A stretch of DNA of 37,661 nucleotides, taken from the NCBI GenBank assembly GCA_910584435.1, contig CAJUAP010000032.1, positions 1,647-39,307 of the forward strand, read 5' to 3'. This DNA is from an uncultured Acetatifactor sp. (GTDB lineage Bacteria; Bacillota; Clostridia; Lachnospirales; Lachnospiraceae). The notes beneath the pieces were generated by a model. The model was given only the letters and a program-made list of their open reading frames with translations. It was not told the DNA's origin and made no database searches. Below, in pieces: positions 1-8,565 of this stretch; within the stretch, counting starts at the first letter, position 1; the number at the start of each line of letters is the position of its first letter. The position numbers and the translations under genes were made by a program.

Positions 1-89
1 CTTTTCTCTGCTTTATCTCTATCATTTATACCGCTTTTCTCTGCTTTATCTCTATCATTTATATTGCTTTTCTCTTCATTCTCTTCATA
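1..89. repeat. 33-bp tandem repeat at left edge
   Basis: Two nearly identical 33-bp units (1-33 and 34-66) start with CTTTTCTCTGCTTTATCTC, and a degenerate third copy starts at 67. The array may continue outside the window. It lies downstream of the CotS-like gene on the minus strand. It is pyrimidine-rich and I see no coding or terminator structure in it. Confidence 0.75.
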
Positions 90-135
90 ATCCCTGCATT
101 CCCTTACTGTTTTCCTGTTTATAAACATACCGCAG

Positions 136-1131
136 TCATTTCCTGAATACTTCATCCAGAAATTTCTGCTTCTCCTTCTCCTGAGCAATGACCCGTTCCA
201 GCTTCTCCTGATTCCGCCCCGGAATCCATGCCTTGCCGGAATTATAATAAAAGTTCACAATCTTCCAGAATTTCTCCGGATAGCCAAACCGATAATACAA
301 ATCTATCCGGCTATGGTCTGAGATATGGCGCTCCTTCTCGTAGACCTCCAATAACTCCGCTCCCAGCGCCACCGGCCAGTTCCCCTTTTCCAGAAGCTTG
401 CGCAGCAGAAGATACAGATCCCTGATGGGATTATCCCTCATGCACTTCTCAAAATTCACCACAAACCACCCACTATCATCTTTCAAAATATTATGATACT
501 GATAATCTCCATGGCAGAATGAAACCCCGTTCTGTTCCTTGGCCGCTTCCAGATGTCCGCCGCCGTCCTCACAATATTTCTTCCACTCCTCCGTTATGGA
601 TACTGCCTGCTCCAGGAAGAAATCAAAATGATGCAAGAGATAAATCTCGAACTCGGTCTTCTGTCCCTTCTGCTGCAGAAATTTCCTCACTCTCTTCAAC
701 TCTCTGTTGTGTTTCTCGTACTCTTTCCCAGCCGTAAATACGGTGGGGAGATTCGGCGTATCCAGCGGAAGCGTCATGCTCTCATGTAATCTTGCCAGGA
801 GCCTGACTGCCCCTCTGCATTCTTCTTTATCAGAAATATTACATTCTCTGGCGGCCCGCCAGGTCTTCAGCACATAACCGCTGCCGTCATTGTCCCTCAC
901 AAGCAGCCCACCCTCTTTATTGGGTATGATTGCCTCTGCCTTCACCAGACCGGCACATGCTATCTGATTTAAGAGTCTGTTCTGAAGCTCTATTCTCTCC
1001 TGGCTTCCTGAATACTCCTTGAAAATCAAGCATCCCTGATCGGTTTCACACACAATGGCGCCCCTTCCCTTTCTGGTCCGCTGCACTTCTATTTCATACT
1101 GTCCCAATAATTCAACTGCCCTGTCATTCAC
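136..1131 (-). CDS. CotS/YsxE-family spore coat kinase-like protein
   Basis: A 331-aa protein of the aminoglycoside-phosphotransferase-like CotS family, whose members are linked to spore coats and related cell-surface roles in Firmicutes. The catalytic-loop motif HGDYQYHN is at about residues 207-214. The following metal-binding motif, usually D-F-D/E, reads N-F-E at 226-228. I recall N-F-E in some clostridial CotS homologues, so it may be a subfamily trait rather than decay, but phosphotransfer is unproven. I chose the GTG start at 1131 because AGGAGGGG lies 8 nt upstream; an in-frame ATG at 1158 would add nine residues but has only GGGGT directly abutting it. It is the last gene of a minus-strand run after the CCA-adding enzyme. 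Family assignment is fairly secure; substrate unknown. Confidence 0.8.
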   Translation of the reverse strand: MNDRAVELLGQYEIEVQRTRKGRGAIVCETDQGCLIFKEYSGSQERIELQNRLLNQIACAGLVKAEAIIPNKEGGLLVRDNDGSGYVLKTWRAARECNISDKEECRGAVRLLARLHESMTLPLDTPNLPTVFTAGKEYEKHNRELKRVRKFLQQKGQKTEFEIYLLHHFDFFLEQAVSITEEWKKYCEDGGGHLEAAKEQNGVSFCHGDYQYHNILKDDSGWFVVNFEKCMRDNPIRDLYLLLRKLLEKGNWPVALGAELLEVYEKERHISDHSRIDLYYRFGYPEKFWKIVNFYYNSGKAWIPGRNQEKLERVIAQEKEKQKFLDEVFRK

Positions 1132-1261
1132 TTCCGGCCCCTCCTGATTCGTCTGCATACCCCACTGTATTCAGTTATTGTCCATTCTCCGAACAATACC
1201 TGATTCATTCGGCTAAACTATCATATGAGAAGAATCCTGAAAGTATGTTACAAGGTTTCAG

Positions 1262-2611
1262 TTATCTCTGATACTTTTTTGCTTCCTCCAAAAGCCTTTC
1301 CTTTTCATTGCATTCCGGATAATCCAGTACCAGCTCCAAAAGAACATGAAGCACTTCTCCCAGCTCCCTGCCCGGCTTCCATCCTGCAGCAATCAAATCC
1401 GAACCCGTCACTGCCAGACTCTTTAGTGAAACGCATTGTTTACCGGCTTTTACCTCTTCATACAACCGCTCCCATTTCTCAACCTTCTCCAGCTTCTCCT
1501 GCCGCTGATAACTGCTCTGAGCCAGAATATCAGCACGTTTTACTGCGAACAGCGCCGGAAAAACCCCTTCCCCCATCTTGTTCACAGCCCTACGCATAGC
1601 CTTGATATTAGGTTTGGAACCATTGCCATAATCATGATACAATACAAGCTTACACACTCTTTGAATCGTATCATTGTCAAACTTCAGACGCCGCATAATC
1701 TCTTCCGCCATCCCGGCGCTCACAGCCTCGTGGCCATAAAAATGTGTGATTCCCTCTCCGCTCACTGTCAGAGCGGCAGGTTTACCTATATCGTGAAACA
1801 GCATCGTCAGCCGCAATACTCTGTCCGCTTCCACAAATGACAGAGAATGCAGAATATGCTCTCCCACGCTGAAGCAATGATGAGGATGCCTCTGTTCCGT
1901 CTCCATGGCCTTATCAAATTCCGGAAAAAACACCTTTGTCACACCGCATTGATATGCAGTTCTAAGGTAGTCAGGATGGGATGAGAGAAGCAGCTTCACC
2001 AATTCTGTCTGTATTCGTTCCACGCTGATTTTGCGCAGGGTGGGTGCAAGCATTTGGATGGCTTCTAATGTCTTATCCTCTATGCCGTACCCTAACTGGG
2101 CGGAAAAGCGGATCGCACGAAGCATGCGCAGCGCATCCTCTCCAAAACGCTCTCCCGGCTCACCCACACAGCGTATGACCCCTGCCTCCATGTCCCTGAT
2201 TCCGCCGAACAGATCCACCAGCCCTTCCGCATCATTATAAGCCATGGCATTGATGGTCAAATCCCTTCGCTTTAAATCCTCTTCCAGGTTCGGAGTAAAT
2301 CTTACCTCTTTGGGATGTCTGCCATCCTCATACACTCCATCCACCCGGTAGGTAGTCACTTCAAAGCCTTCTCCCTCCAGCATCACCGTAACCGTTCCAT
2401 GCTGCAGCCCCGTATCAATGGTTCTGGAAAACAGCGCCTTCACCTGATCCGGCCTTGCCGAGGTAGTGATATCCCAATCCATGGGTTCCCTGCCGAGAAT
2501 AGAATCCCTCACACATCCTCCCACTACATATGCCTCAAAACCGGCACCTGCAATCGTCTCTATGATATATTTTGCCTTTTGGGGCATTTTTATCCTGTCA
2601 TCCTGTTCCAT
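1262..2611 (-). CDS. cca: CCA tRNA nucleotidyltransferase
   Basis: A 449-aa class II tRNA nucleotidyltransferase that adds or repairs the 3'-CCA of tRNAs. GGCVRD at 31-36 and the metal-binding pair D46/D48 (MDWDITT) mark the nucleotidyltransferase head. RRDLTINAMA at 115-124 and the ERFGEDALRMLRAIRF segment (about 154-169) are the other family motifs. An HD domain follows (LFHDIGKP, H273-D274), as in bacterial CCA-adding enzymes that also carry phosphohydrolase activity. The ATG at 2611 follows GGGAGGG at good spacing. Only 17 nt separate it from the HAD phosphatase stop upstream, so the two are probably co-transcribed. Confidence 0.96.
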   Translation of the reverse strand: MEQDDRIKMPQKAKYIIETIAGAGFEAYVVGGCVRDSILGREPMDWDITTSARPDQVKALFSRTIDTGLQHGTVTVMLEGEGFEVTTYRVDGVYEDGRHPKEVRFTPNLEEDLKRRDLTINAMAYNDAEGLVDLFGGIRDMEAGVIRCVGEPGERFGEDALRMLRAIRFSAQLGYGIEDKTLEAIQMLAPTLRKISVERIQTELVKLLLSSHPDYLRTAYQCGVTKVFFPEFDKAMETEQRHPHHCFSVGEHILHSLSFVEADRVLRLTMLFHDIGKPAALTVSGEGITHFYGHEAVSAGMAEEIMRRLKFDNDTIQRVCKLVLYHDYGNGSKPNIKAMRRAVNKMGEGVFPALFAVKRADILAQSSYQRQEKLEKVEKWERLYEEVKAGKQCVSLKSLAVTGSDLIAAGWKPGRELGEVLHVLLELVLDYPECNEKERLLEEAKKYQR

Positions 2612-2628
2612 ATGCCCTCCCGAACAAA

Positions 2629-3441
2629 TCAGTCTTCCGCAAACAATACCCGTATTGCCTCCGCCAAACCATCCGAATCATTATCGGCGGTGATATAGTC
2701 CGCCGCCGCTTTCACTTCCGGCTGCGCATTTCCCATTGCCACTCCAACACCTGCACATTTTATCATAGATAAATCATTATACCCGTCGCCGCAGCACACC
2801 GTATCCGCTGACTCCATGCCAATCATTTCCAGCATCCTGGCCAGCGAAGCCGCCTTATCCACATTTGGGGGCATAACCTCTATAAAATAAGGGTCGGAAC
2901 GATAGATGCTTGCAGCATGTCCGAATTTATCCTGTAACTGCTTCTCTAATACCTCTGCACGCGCCGGTTCCGCGGTCATCAGACATTTATATACATCAAA
3001 ATCCACGAAATCAATAAAATCCTCCACCATGCGCACTGACATTCCATTCATATGTGCCTCCATGGTAATATACCGATCCGGCACAAACGCAGAAATCGCC
3101 TCATTTCCCAGATGCGTCGCCAGCCCGCATTCCGCTTCCCTGGCAAAACGGTATAATTCCGGCAGTAATACGGAAGGCAGCGTCCTCTGATAGATAATTT
3201 CCCCGGTATTACATTCCACAATACGCGCACCGTTAAAGGACATCAGATATCCTCCGTATTTCTCCAATTCCAGTTCCGATTCATAGGGACGCATTCCCGG
3301 TGTGGGACGCCCGGAAGCCAGGATTACCTTATGCCCTCTTCTCAATATATCTCCAATCGCTTCCTTTGTGGCAGCACTGATTTCCTTTCGGGAATTCAGC
3401 AGTGTGCCATCCATATCCGTCACCAGAACCTTTGCCCCCAT
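2629..3441 (-). CDS. Cof-type HAD-IIB phosphatase
   Basis: A 270-aa HAD-superfamily hydrolase of the Cof/IIB type, probably acting on sugar phosphates or similar small phosphorylated metabolites. Motif I is DMDGT with D9 (nucleophile) and D11. Motif IV is GDGYNDLSM near the C terminus, followed by the typical GVAMGNA segment. A large C2-type cap fills the middle. A GGGGGC sequence precedes the ATG at 3441. It lies 17 nt upstream of cca and about 88 nt downstream of the foldase-like gene, separated from the latter by a hairpin. Substrate cannot be read from sequence. Confidence 0.9.
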   Translation of the reverse strand: MGAKVLVTDMDGTLLNSRKEISAATKEAIGDILRRGHKVILASGRPTPGMRPYESELELEKYGGYLMSFNGARIVECNTGEIIYQRTLPSVLLPELYRFAREAECGLATHLGNEAISAFVPDRYITMEAHMNGMSVRMVEDFIDFVDFDVYKCLMTAEPARAEVLEKQLQDKFGHAASIYRSDPYFIEVMPPNVDKAASLARMLEMIGMESADTVCCGDGYNDLSMIKCAGVGVAMGNAQPEVKAAADYITADNDSDGLAEAIRVLFAED

Positions 3442-3480
3442 AAACGCCCCCTTAAATCATGCAGCTTCAAGATAAATGGG

Positions 3481-3504
3481 AAAAGCGGTGAGAATCCCCA
3501 CCGC
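3481..3504 (-). terminator. Weak intrinsic terminator after foldase-like gene
   Basis: Read on the minus strand, GCGGTG and CACCGC (3499-3504 and 3485-3490) form a 6-bp GC-rich stem with an 8-nt loop, followed by TTTT and CCC. It lies 25 nt after the stop at 3530. The U run is short, so partial read-through into the HAD/cca genes is likely. Confidence 0.45.
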
Positions 3505-3529
3505 CCTCCGTTTTCTATTACTCATCACC

Positions 3530-5209
3530 TCAGTTACCTGATGAACTTTCCGTTCCCGATGAGCTTCCGTCTCCTGACGAGCCTTCCGTTCCCGATGAGC
3601 TTCCGTCTTCTGACGAGCCTTCCGTTCCCGATGAGCTTCCGTCTCCTGACGAGCCTTCTGTTCCCGATGCGTTCTCATCTTCTGACGACTTCAGATATGC
3701 CAGTCTGCCCTTAGGATCTTCCACTTCCATACTTGCAGTCAGATTCTCCAGATAATCATTCAGATTATTTGACAGCAATACATTCTGAATCTGCAGAATC
3801 CACTCTTCCTGATTGGGTGCAATATAATACATCACATAAGTGTATGTCTCTCCCTCAGGACTGGATACTATGGTATCACCTGCTTTGCGCCCGCTATCCG
3901 TCAGCCAGTCTCTCAATTCTTCCGGCAGTCCGCTGGGTGCCACGCCTTCCAGCAGTCCGCCTTCCGCAGCTGAGACATTGGTATCCATATATTTGTCACA
4001 AATCGCAGCAAAGCTTTCTTCTGTAGCCTCACCGCTCTTCCACTCATCCAAAATTTCCTGTCCGTTGCCATCCGCTGTGACTACCACACGAACATCCGCA
4101 GTCAATGTCTGGTCCAGGTAACGGCTCTCAAATCCAACCACATAATAGCGGTGATTCACAGAGTCTTCTATGACAGTTGTATCACCGGCCGCCCTGCCGT
4201 CCTCAAACAGCCAGCTGCCCACAGAGCTTGAAACAGCATTTGCCGTTGACCTCTTAATGTTTGTCTTAAACTCCCCGGTGGTTTTAATGCTCTTTTCCGC
4301 CTTCTCAGCCTCTGCCTTCGCCTTCTCCATGGCCGCTGCAATCTCGGCTTCGGAAGGCTGGTAAACCGTCTCCCCTTCTCCGCTGCCTTCCGCACCGGAC
4401 TCTGCACCATCATCTGCAGCAGGTTCTACCGGATCGGCCAGCTCAGTAGGTTCCGTAGGCAGCTCTGCGTCCACCTGGTAGATGTAATAATCGACAGAGT
4501 CATAGCTTGCCTTATTTTCTTCATAATAAGCCTGAATTTCATCCTGAGAAGGTTTCAGCCCCTCGGCAATTTCATCCGTATAAGCAGCCACATATAAGGA
4601 CTCTTCCAGAAAAGGCTTTACCCTTGACTGTGTTGCATACACACCGTACATTCTCTGCATATATTCCTTCACTGTGGTACCGGCTTCAGCGGCGGCTTCC
4701 TCCACGGCTTCCATATACTCTTGATACTCTTCCCCAGAGTCATAAGTAAACCCGGCCGCTTCTGCCTCCTTTGCCAGCCCCTTATTCCGGGCAATATGCT
4801 CCACTGCCAGCTGGTCAAAATAATCTTTCCAGGTGAGTGTATCGGAGTACATCTGCTTCGACAAATCCCCGCTGAGATCCACTCCGAAATAATAGAGCAT
4901 ATAATAATTTTCAGAAATGTAATTATTACTTGCCATATTATAATAGTAGTCATACTCACACCTGGAGATTTTCTCACCGCCCACTTTGATATAGGTGCCG
5001 TTCACTGTAAGCCAGGTACGCACAGGGAAAGACGCCACCAGACATGCCAGCGCTGCCACCAGCACAACCCCTCCGATTGTACCGATACGCTTGTCCCTCT
5101 GCTCCTTTTCCTTCTGCTCCTTTCTTCTCTGCATTTTCAGATCATATTTCGTAATTGTCTTTTCGGACTGCTGCTCCGTATCCTGCATTTCCTTATTAGA
5201 TTTAGACAT
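3530..5209 (-). CDS. Membrane-anchored SurA/PrsA-like foldase-type protein
   Basis: A 559-aa protein with a charged cytoplasmic N terminus rich in K/E/Q/R, one membrane segment at about residues 43-62 (TIGGVVLVAALACLVAS), and a long extracytoplasmic part. After the membrane segment, VGGEKISRCEYDYYY resembles the start of SurA-N/PrsA-like chaperone domains, and the segment from about 300 to 480 resembles a degenerate peptidyl-prolyl isomerase domain. Residues after about 510 are a Ser/Gly/Glu/Thr repeat tail encoded by a minisatellite. I chose ATG 5209 because GGAG lies 11 nt upstream; an in-frame ATG at 5272 would add 21 residues that fit poorly. Likely role: folding or quality control of exported proteins at the outer membrane face. 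Isomerase activity is uncertain. Confidence 0.7.
   Translation of the reverse strand: MSKSNKEMQDTEQQSEKTITKYDLKMQRRKEQKEKEQRDKRIGTIGGVVLVAALACLVASFPVRTWLTVNGTYIKVGGEKISRCEYDYYYNMASNNYISENYYMLYYFGVDLSGDLSKQMYSDTLTWKDYFDQLAVEHIARNKGLAKEAEAAGFTYDSGEEYQEYMEAVEEAAAEAGTTVKEYMQRMYGVYATQSRVKPFLEESLYVAAYTDEIAEGLKPSQDEIQAYYEENKASYDSVDYYIYQVDAELPTEPTELADPVEPAADDGAESGAEGSGEGETVYQPSEAEIAAAMEKAKAEAEKAEKSIKTTGEFKTNIKRSTANAVSSSVGSWLFEDGRAAGDTTVIEDSVNHRYYVVGFESRYLDQTLTADVRVVVTADGNGQEILDEWKSGEATEESFAAICDKYMDTNVSAAEGGLLEGVAPSGLPEELRDWLTDSGRKAGDTIVSSPEGETYTYVMYYIAPNQEEWILQIQNVLLSNNLNDYLENLTASMEVEDPKGRLAYLKSSEDENASGTEGSSGDGSSSGTEGSSEDGSSSGTEGSSGDGSSSGTESSSGN
3540..3683. repeat. 18/36-bp minisatellite inside coding sequence
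   Basis: Three 36-bp units start at 3558, 3594 and 3630 (GATGAGCTTCCGTCTCC...), each built of two diverged 18-bp halves, with partial copies on both sides. They encode 12-residue repeats of the type GSSGDGSSSGTE at the C terminus of the foldase-like protein. Unit length is a multiple of three, so copy-number change would keep the frame. Confidence 0.9.
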
Positions 5210-5293
5210 AATAATATTTTCTCCATTCCAGTTCTGCAACCAGCAGGTTTTATATTTACTGCGTGAAATCATTCTACAATATTTCCCGCAAAA

Positions 5294-5310
5294 TGTGAAG
5301 TTATTTCACA
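5294..5310 (-). terminator. Short hairpin overlapping the M3 peptidase stop
   Basis: TGTGAA and TTCACA flank a 5-nt loop across the stop codon, and the minus strand then reads TTTTG. The stem is short and AU-rich, so termination would be weak. Confidence 0.3.
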
Positions 5311-6974
5311 TATTTTTCAAGTTTTTCCACAATATTTTTTATACAGCCGGGTTCAAAAGGACTCATAAGCCCTACTTCCTTCACCATATTGGTGAAGAAA
5401 TCACTGGCGGACAATCTGCACAGTTTCAGATAGCTCTCCCATGCACCCTTGAAGTCAGCATCCATCTTCGCCTTATACTGCAGTGCACAGGTCTGTGCCA
5501 GACAATAGTCAATATAATAAAACGGACTATTGTATATATGCTGCTGCCTCTGCCAGAATCCGCCTTTTCCAAAGAATTCGTCATCGCCGTAATCCTGATG
5601 GGGCCTGTATTCCTTTTCCAGCTTCAGCCATGCCGCATGACGCTCTGCAGGAGTCATATCAGGGTTCTCATAGACAATATGCTGGAATTCGTCTACCATA
5701 CAGCCATAGGGGATAAACGCTGCCGAATCCTCCAGATGCATTTCAATATAATCCTCCGCCCTGTCGCCGAAGAACAGGTGCATCCACTCCTGGGTGAAGA
5801 ATTCCATGGACATGGAATGAATCTCTGCCGTCTCCATGGTAATCTCGGAATGCTCCCTGATGGGATCGCTTCCTGACAGATATCCCTGGAACGCATGTCC
5901 GCACTCATGGGTAATCACATCCACATCCCCGCTGGTACCGTTAAAATTGGCAAACACGAAAGGCGAATGATACACAGGCATATATGTCATATAGCCCCCC
6001 GCCCGCTTCGTCTTACGTCCAAGCACATCAAACAGTTCATTTTCCATCATAAAATCATAGAATTCCTTCGTCTCTGGTGAGAGCTCCCCATACATTTTCT
6101 GACCTGCTGCCAGAATCTCATCAGGGGTGCCAAAAGGCGCCGGATTGCCGTCCTTAAAATATACCGAACCGTCAATATAGCTCAACTTATCCAAGCCCAG
6201 CCTCTGCCTTCTGCGGTCATGAAGCTTCTCCGCAAAGGGAACCAGATACTCCTTTACCTGATTGCGGAATGCTTCCACTTCCTTCTTCCCGTAACAGTTG
6301 CGACGCATCTTATAATATCCCAGTTCAACGAAATTCTCATACCCCATTGCCCGTGCCTGGGCAGTGCGGTTCTTCACCAGTTTATCATAGATTTCATCCA
6401 GCTTGTCTCCATTTGCCTGGAAAAATTCACTCTGCTTCTTCCATGCCGCCTCTCTTACACTTCTGTCCGGATCCACCAGATAAGGACGCATCAGAGACAA
6501 ATTCAGCTCCTTGCCGTCGAACATAATCTTCGCCCCTGCAATCAGCTTATTGTACTCCGTGGTCAGCGCATTGGCCTCCTGCATCAGGGGAATCAGCTTC
6601 TCATCCATGGACTTCTGCGCAAGCTCCATATTCTTGAAAGCCACGGGTCCAATCTTCTCCTCTAAATAAGCCCTGTAGGGAGAAGCATATAACTTCTTCT
6701 CATATTCCAGAAGCAGATTATGGTAGATAGGCCTCTTCTCATTATAGTATTCATGCTCCCTGGAATAAAACTCATCTGTGGTATCCACATCATAACGAAT
6801 ATGCGCTATGGTCATCTGTGTATCCACCTTATCCGTAAGCTCATAATATTTTTGATGAACCTGGAACTGTTCCTCACCACTCCCGGCTCTGTCAAATTCT
6901 TCCATTAACGCTCTCATTTCTTTTTTGACCTGTTCAAAATCCACACGTGTGTATGGCATATCCCTAAATTTCAT
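5301..6974 (-). CDS. M3-family oligoendopeptidase
   Basis: A 557-aa cytosolic zinc metallopeptidase of the M3 (PepF/thimet-like) family that cleaves oligopeptides. The zinc motif HECGH is at 356-360, and E384 in METAEIHSMSMEF is the likely third ligand. The length matches the roughly 560-residue M3 subfamily of Firmicutes. The ATG at 6974 has AGAGGA 7 nt upstream; the in-frame ATG at 7037 would add 21 Lys/Arg/Glu-rich residues unlike the family N terminus. It is the first gene of the minus-strand housekeeping run. Upstream lies a tandem duplication that may hold its promoters. No signal peptide. Confidence 0.93.
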   Translation of the reverse strand: MKFRDMPYTRVDFEQVKKEMRALMEEFDRAGSGEEQFQVHQKYYELTDKVDTQMTIAHIRYDVDTTDEFYSREHEYYNEKRPIYHNLLLEYEKKLYASPYRAYLEEKIGPVAFKNMELAQKSMDEKLIPLMQEANALTTEYNKLIAGAKIMFDGKELNLSLMRPYLVDPDRSVREAAWKKQSEFFQANGDKLDEIYDKLVKNRTAQARAMGYENFVELGYYKMRRNCYGKKEVEAFRNQVKEYLVPFAEKLHDRRRQRLGLDKLSYIDGSVYFKDGNPAPFGTPDEILAAGQKMYGELSPETKEFYDFMMENELFDVLGRKTKRAGGYMTYMPVYHSPFVFANFNGTSGDVDVITHECGHAFQGYLSGSDPIREHSEITMETAEIHSMSMEFFTQEWMHLFFGDRAEDYIEMHLEDSAAFIPYGCMVDEFQHIVYENPDMTPAERHAAWLKLEKEYRPHQDYGDDEFFGKGGFWQRQQHIYNSPFYYIDYCLAQTCALQYKAKMDADFKGAWESYLKLCRLSASDFFTNMVKEVGLMSPFEPGCIKNIVEKLEKYVK

Positions 6975-7056
6975 ATGCTTGTCCTCTTTTCTGCTTTTTT
7001 CATCAGCCCTGTTCTCTCTTCTGCTTTTTCTCATCACCTTGTCCTTTCAGCATTTT

Positions 7057-7124
7057 TGCAATGAATAAGGTAATATCGCTGCATAATTGATGCAATGAAT
7101 AAGGTAATACTGCAGATTGATTGA
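7057..7124. repeat. 34-bp tandem duplication upstream of M3 peptidase
   Basis: TGCAATGAATAAGGTAATA occurs at 7057-7075 and 7091-7109, each copy followed within a few bases by CTGCA and ATTGA. Read on the minus strand, each copy offers TTGCAT, a 17-nt spacer and TACCTT, which could be paired weak promoters, or the repeats could be operator sites. The rest of 6975-7311, the spacer between divergent genes, holds no coding sequence that I can support. Confidence 0.7.
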
Positions 7125-7311
7125 TGCAAAGCTATTCTGTCTTAACATTATATAATATTTTTTTTGCCGATACAAGCATTTATTACAAACATACCGCATT
7201 CAAATTTCATTCAAATTTCCTGGACGGATAGTGCTTGCGCTTTCATTTACATTGTGATAGAGTAATATAAGTACTACAAATTTCATATGAGGCGGAGGAA
7301 AAAGAGCGAAA

Positions 7312-8436
7312 ATGTTTGAAGATCTGAAAAAGAAATCCTTTAAGAAATCCCTATGGGCATCCGTTTTCCTGATTATTGCAGGATTAGCCTTAATCGGCTG
7401 GGACGCCATGAACTTCTGGTATGCCGTTACAGGGTATGTAACCTTTGAAGACCTGGCGCCGGATCAAATCCGAAATCAGCTGGTGGATGTGGAACTGACT
7501 GCCAACTTTGGCTGTTACCTGGAGGAATATGAATATAATTCCGAGACCCGCTACAAGAAAACCACGCATTTATATTACATCATCTGGACCGGCGATGAAA
7601 ATGCCGTCGATTACCGTTACATGACGCTGAAGGTTCCCCCCAGCTATGAAAAACAGCTGGAAGCCATGGCTGAGAACACTTATAACCAAATACTGTCAGA
7701 CCCCATTTCCATAAGCGGTAAAATCAAGAAGTTAAGCAATGAAGATTATGGCTATTTCAAAGATTATTTTACGGAAGACGGTTCTTTTACCGTGGAAGAA
7801 TTTGAAGCAATGACACTGCCGTACTATATTGACCTGTATGGGAGCAAAGCCAGCATGAACAGCGTCTACATAATTCTCTTCGCAGGCGGCATCCTGCTGC
7901 TGGCTATCGGAATCTTCAGGGTTGTCAAAGGGGCAGGCGGCGGATATCTGAAGAAACTGCACGAGGACATTACAAATGCAGGATATACAGAGAATGTGGT
8001 TGAATCTGATTATGCCAGTGCCGAGTCCTTTGATAAAAAAGACGAATTGAAAATAGGACGCCTTATGACATATTATACCATCGGCGCCCAGACAAGGGCA
8101 TTTCCCAATAATAAAGTCATATGGACATACCAGAGCACCATTACCCACCGCACCAACGGCATTAAGACCGGCACTACCTACAATGTAATCTTTTTCATAG
8201 AAGGTTATAAAAACGAAATTACCCTGGCAGTCTCCGATGAAGCTGCCTCACAGAAAATACTTCAAAAGATAAACACCATCTTTCCCTGGGTTGTGGTTGG
8301 ATATTCCGATGAACTGAAGAAGATGTATCAGAAAAACCGGGAGCAGTTCCTGCAGCTGCGCTATAACACATGCCAGCATATTCCCGTTGAACCGGATATG
8401 TACGGCAGAACACCTATTAATCCCGGTAACTTATAA
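7312..8436 (+). CDS. Two-TM membrane protein of unknown function
   Basis: A 374-aa protein I cannot assign to a named family. It has a short basic N terminus, a membrane segment at about 15-37 (ASVFLIIAGLALIGWDAMNF), an extracytoplasmic domain of about 145 residues containing several Tyr/acidic stretches, a second membrane segment at about 183-204 (YIILFAGGILLLAIGIF), and a cytoplasmic C-terminal domain of about 170 residues. The topology resembles a sensor, but no kinase, GGDEF or protease motif is visible. GGAGGA precedes the ATG. It is an isolated plus-strand gene, divergent from the M3 peptidase and ended by a strong terminator. Confidence 0.85.
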   Translation: MFEDLKKKSFKKSLWASVFLIIAGLALIGWDAMNFWYAVTGYVTFEDLAPDQIRNQLVDVELTANFGCYLEEYEYNSETRYKKTTHLYYIIWTGDENAVDYRYMTLKVPPSYEKQLEAMAENTYNQILSDPISISGKIKKLSNEDYGYFKDYFTEDGSFTVEEFEAMTLPYYIDLYGSKASMNSVYIILFAGGILLLAIGIFRVVKGAGGGYLKKLHEDITNAGYTENVVESDYASAESFDKKDELKIGRLMTYYTIGAQTRAFPNNKVIWTYQSTITHRTNGIKTGTTYNVIFFIEGYKNEITLAVSDEAASQKILQKINTIFPWVVVGYSDELKKMYQKNREQFLQLRYNTCQHIPVEPDMYGRTPINPGNL

Positions 8437-8460
8437 TGAATAAATAGAATGTACAAATAA

Positions 8461-8505
8461 GAGACTGCCGCATGTCACACTCACATGCAGCAGTCTCCCT
8501 TTTTT
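8461..8505. terminator. Bidirectional intrinsic terminator
   Basis: GAGACTGC-C-GCATGT (8461-8475) pairs with ACATGCAGCAGTCTC (8483-8497) with one mismatch, followed on the plus strand by CCTTTTTT. On the minus strand the stem is followed by TTATTTG. It lies between the convergent ends of the membrane-protein gene and the GH112 gene and probably serves both. Confidence 0.9.
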
Positions 8506-8565
8506 CTTATGACACGTTACATGCCTTCATTTCCCTCCGGCGGCACTGAAGACATGCGCTTACTT

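Noticed and set aside
3457..3678. Minus frame encoding Arg/Glu repeats (EAHRERKARQ type)
   Set aside because: It is an alternate-frame reading of the minisatellite in the foldase-like gene and has no RBS.
4995..5876. 293-codon plus-strand frame across the foldase/M3 boundary
   Set aside because: Antisense to two real genes; no family resemblance.
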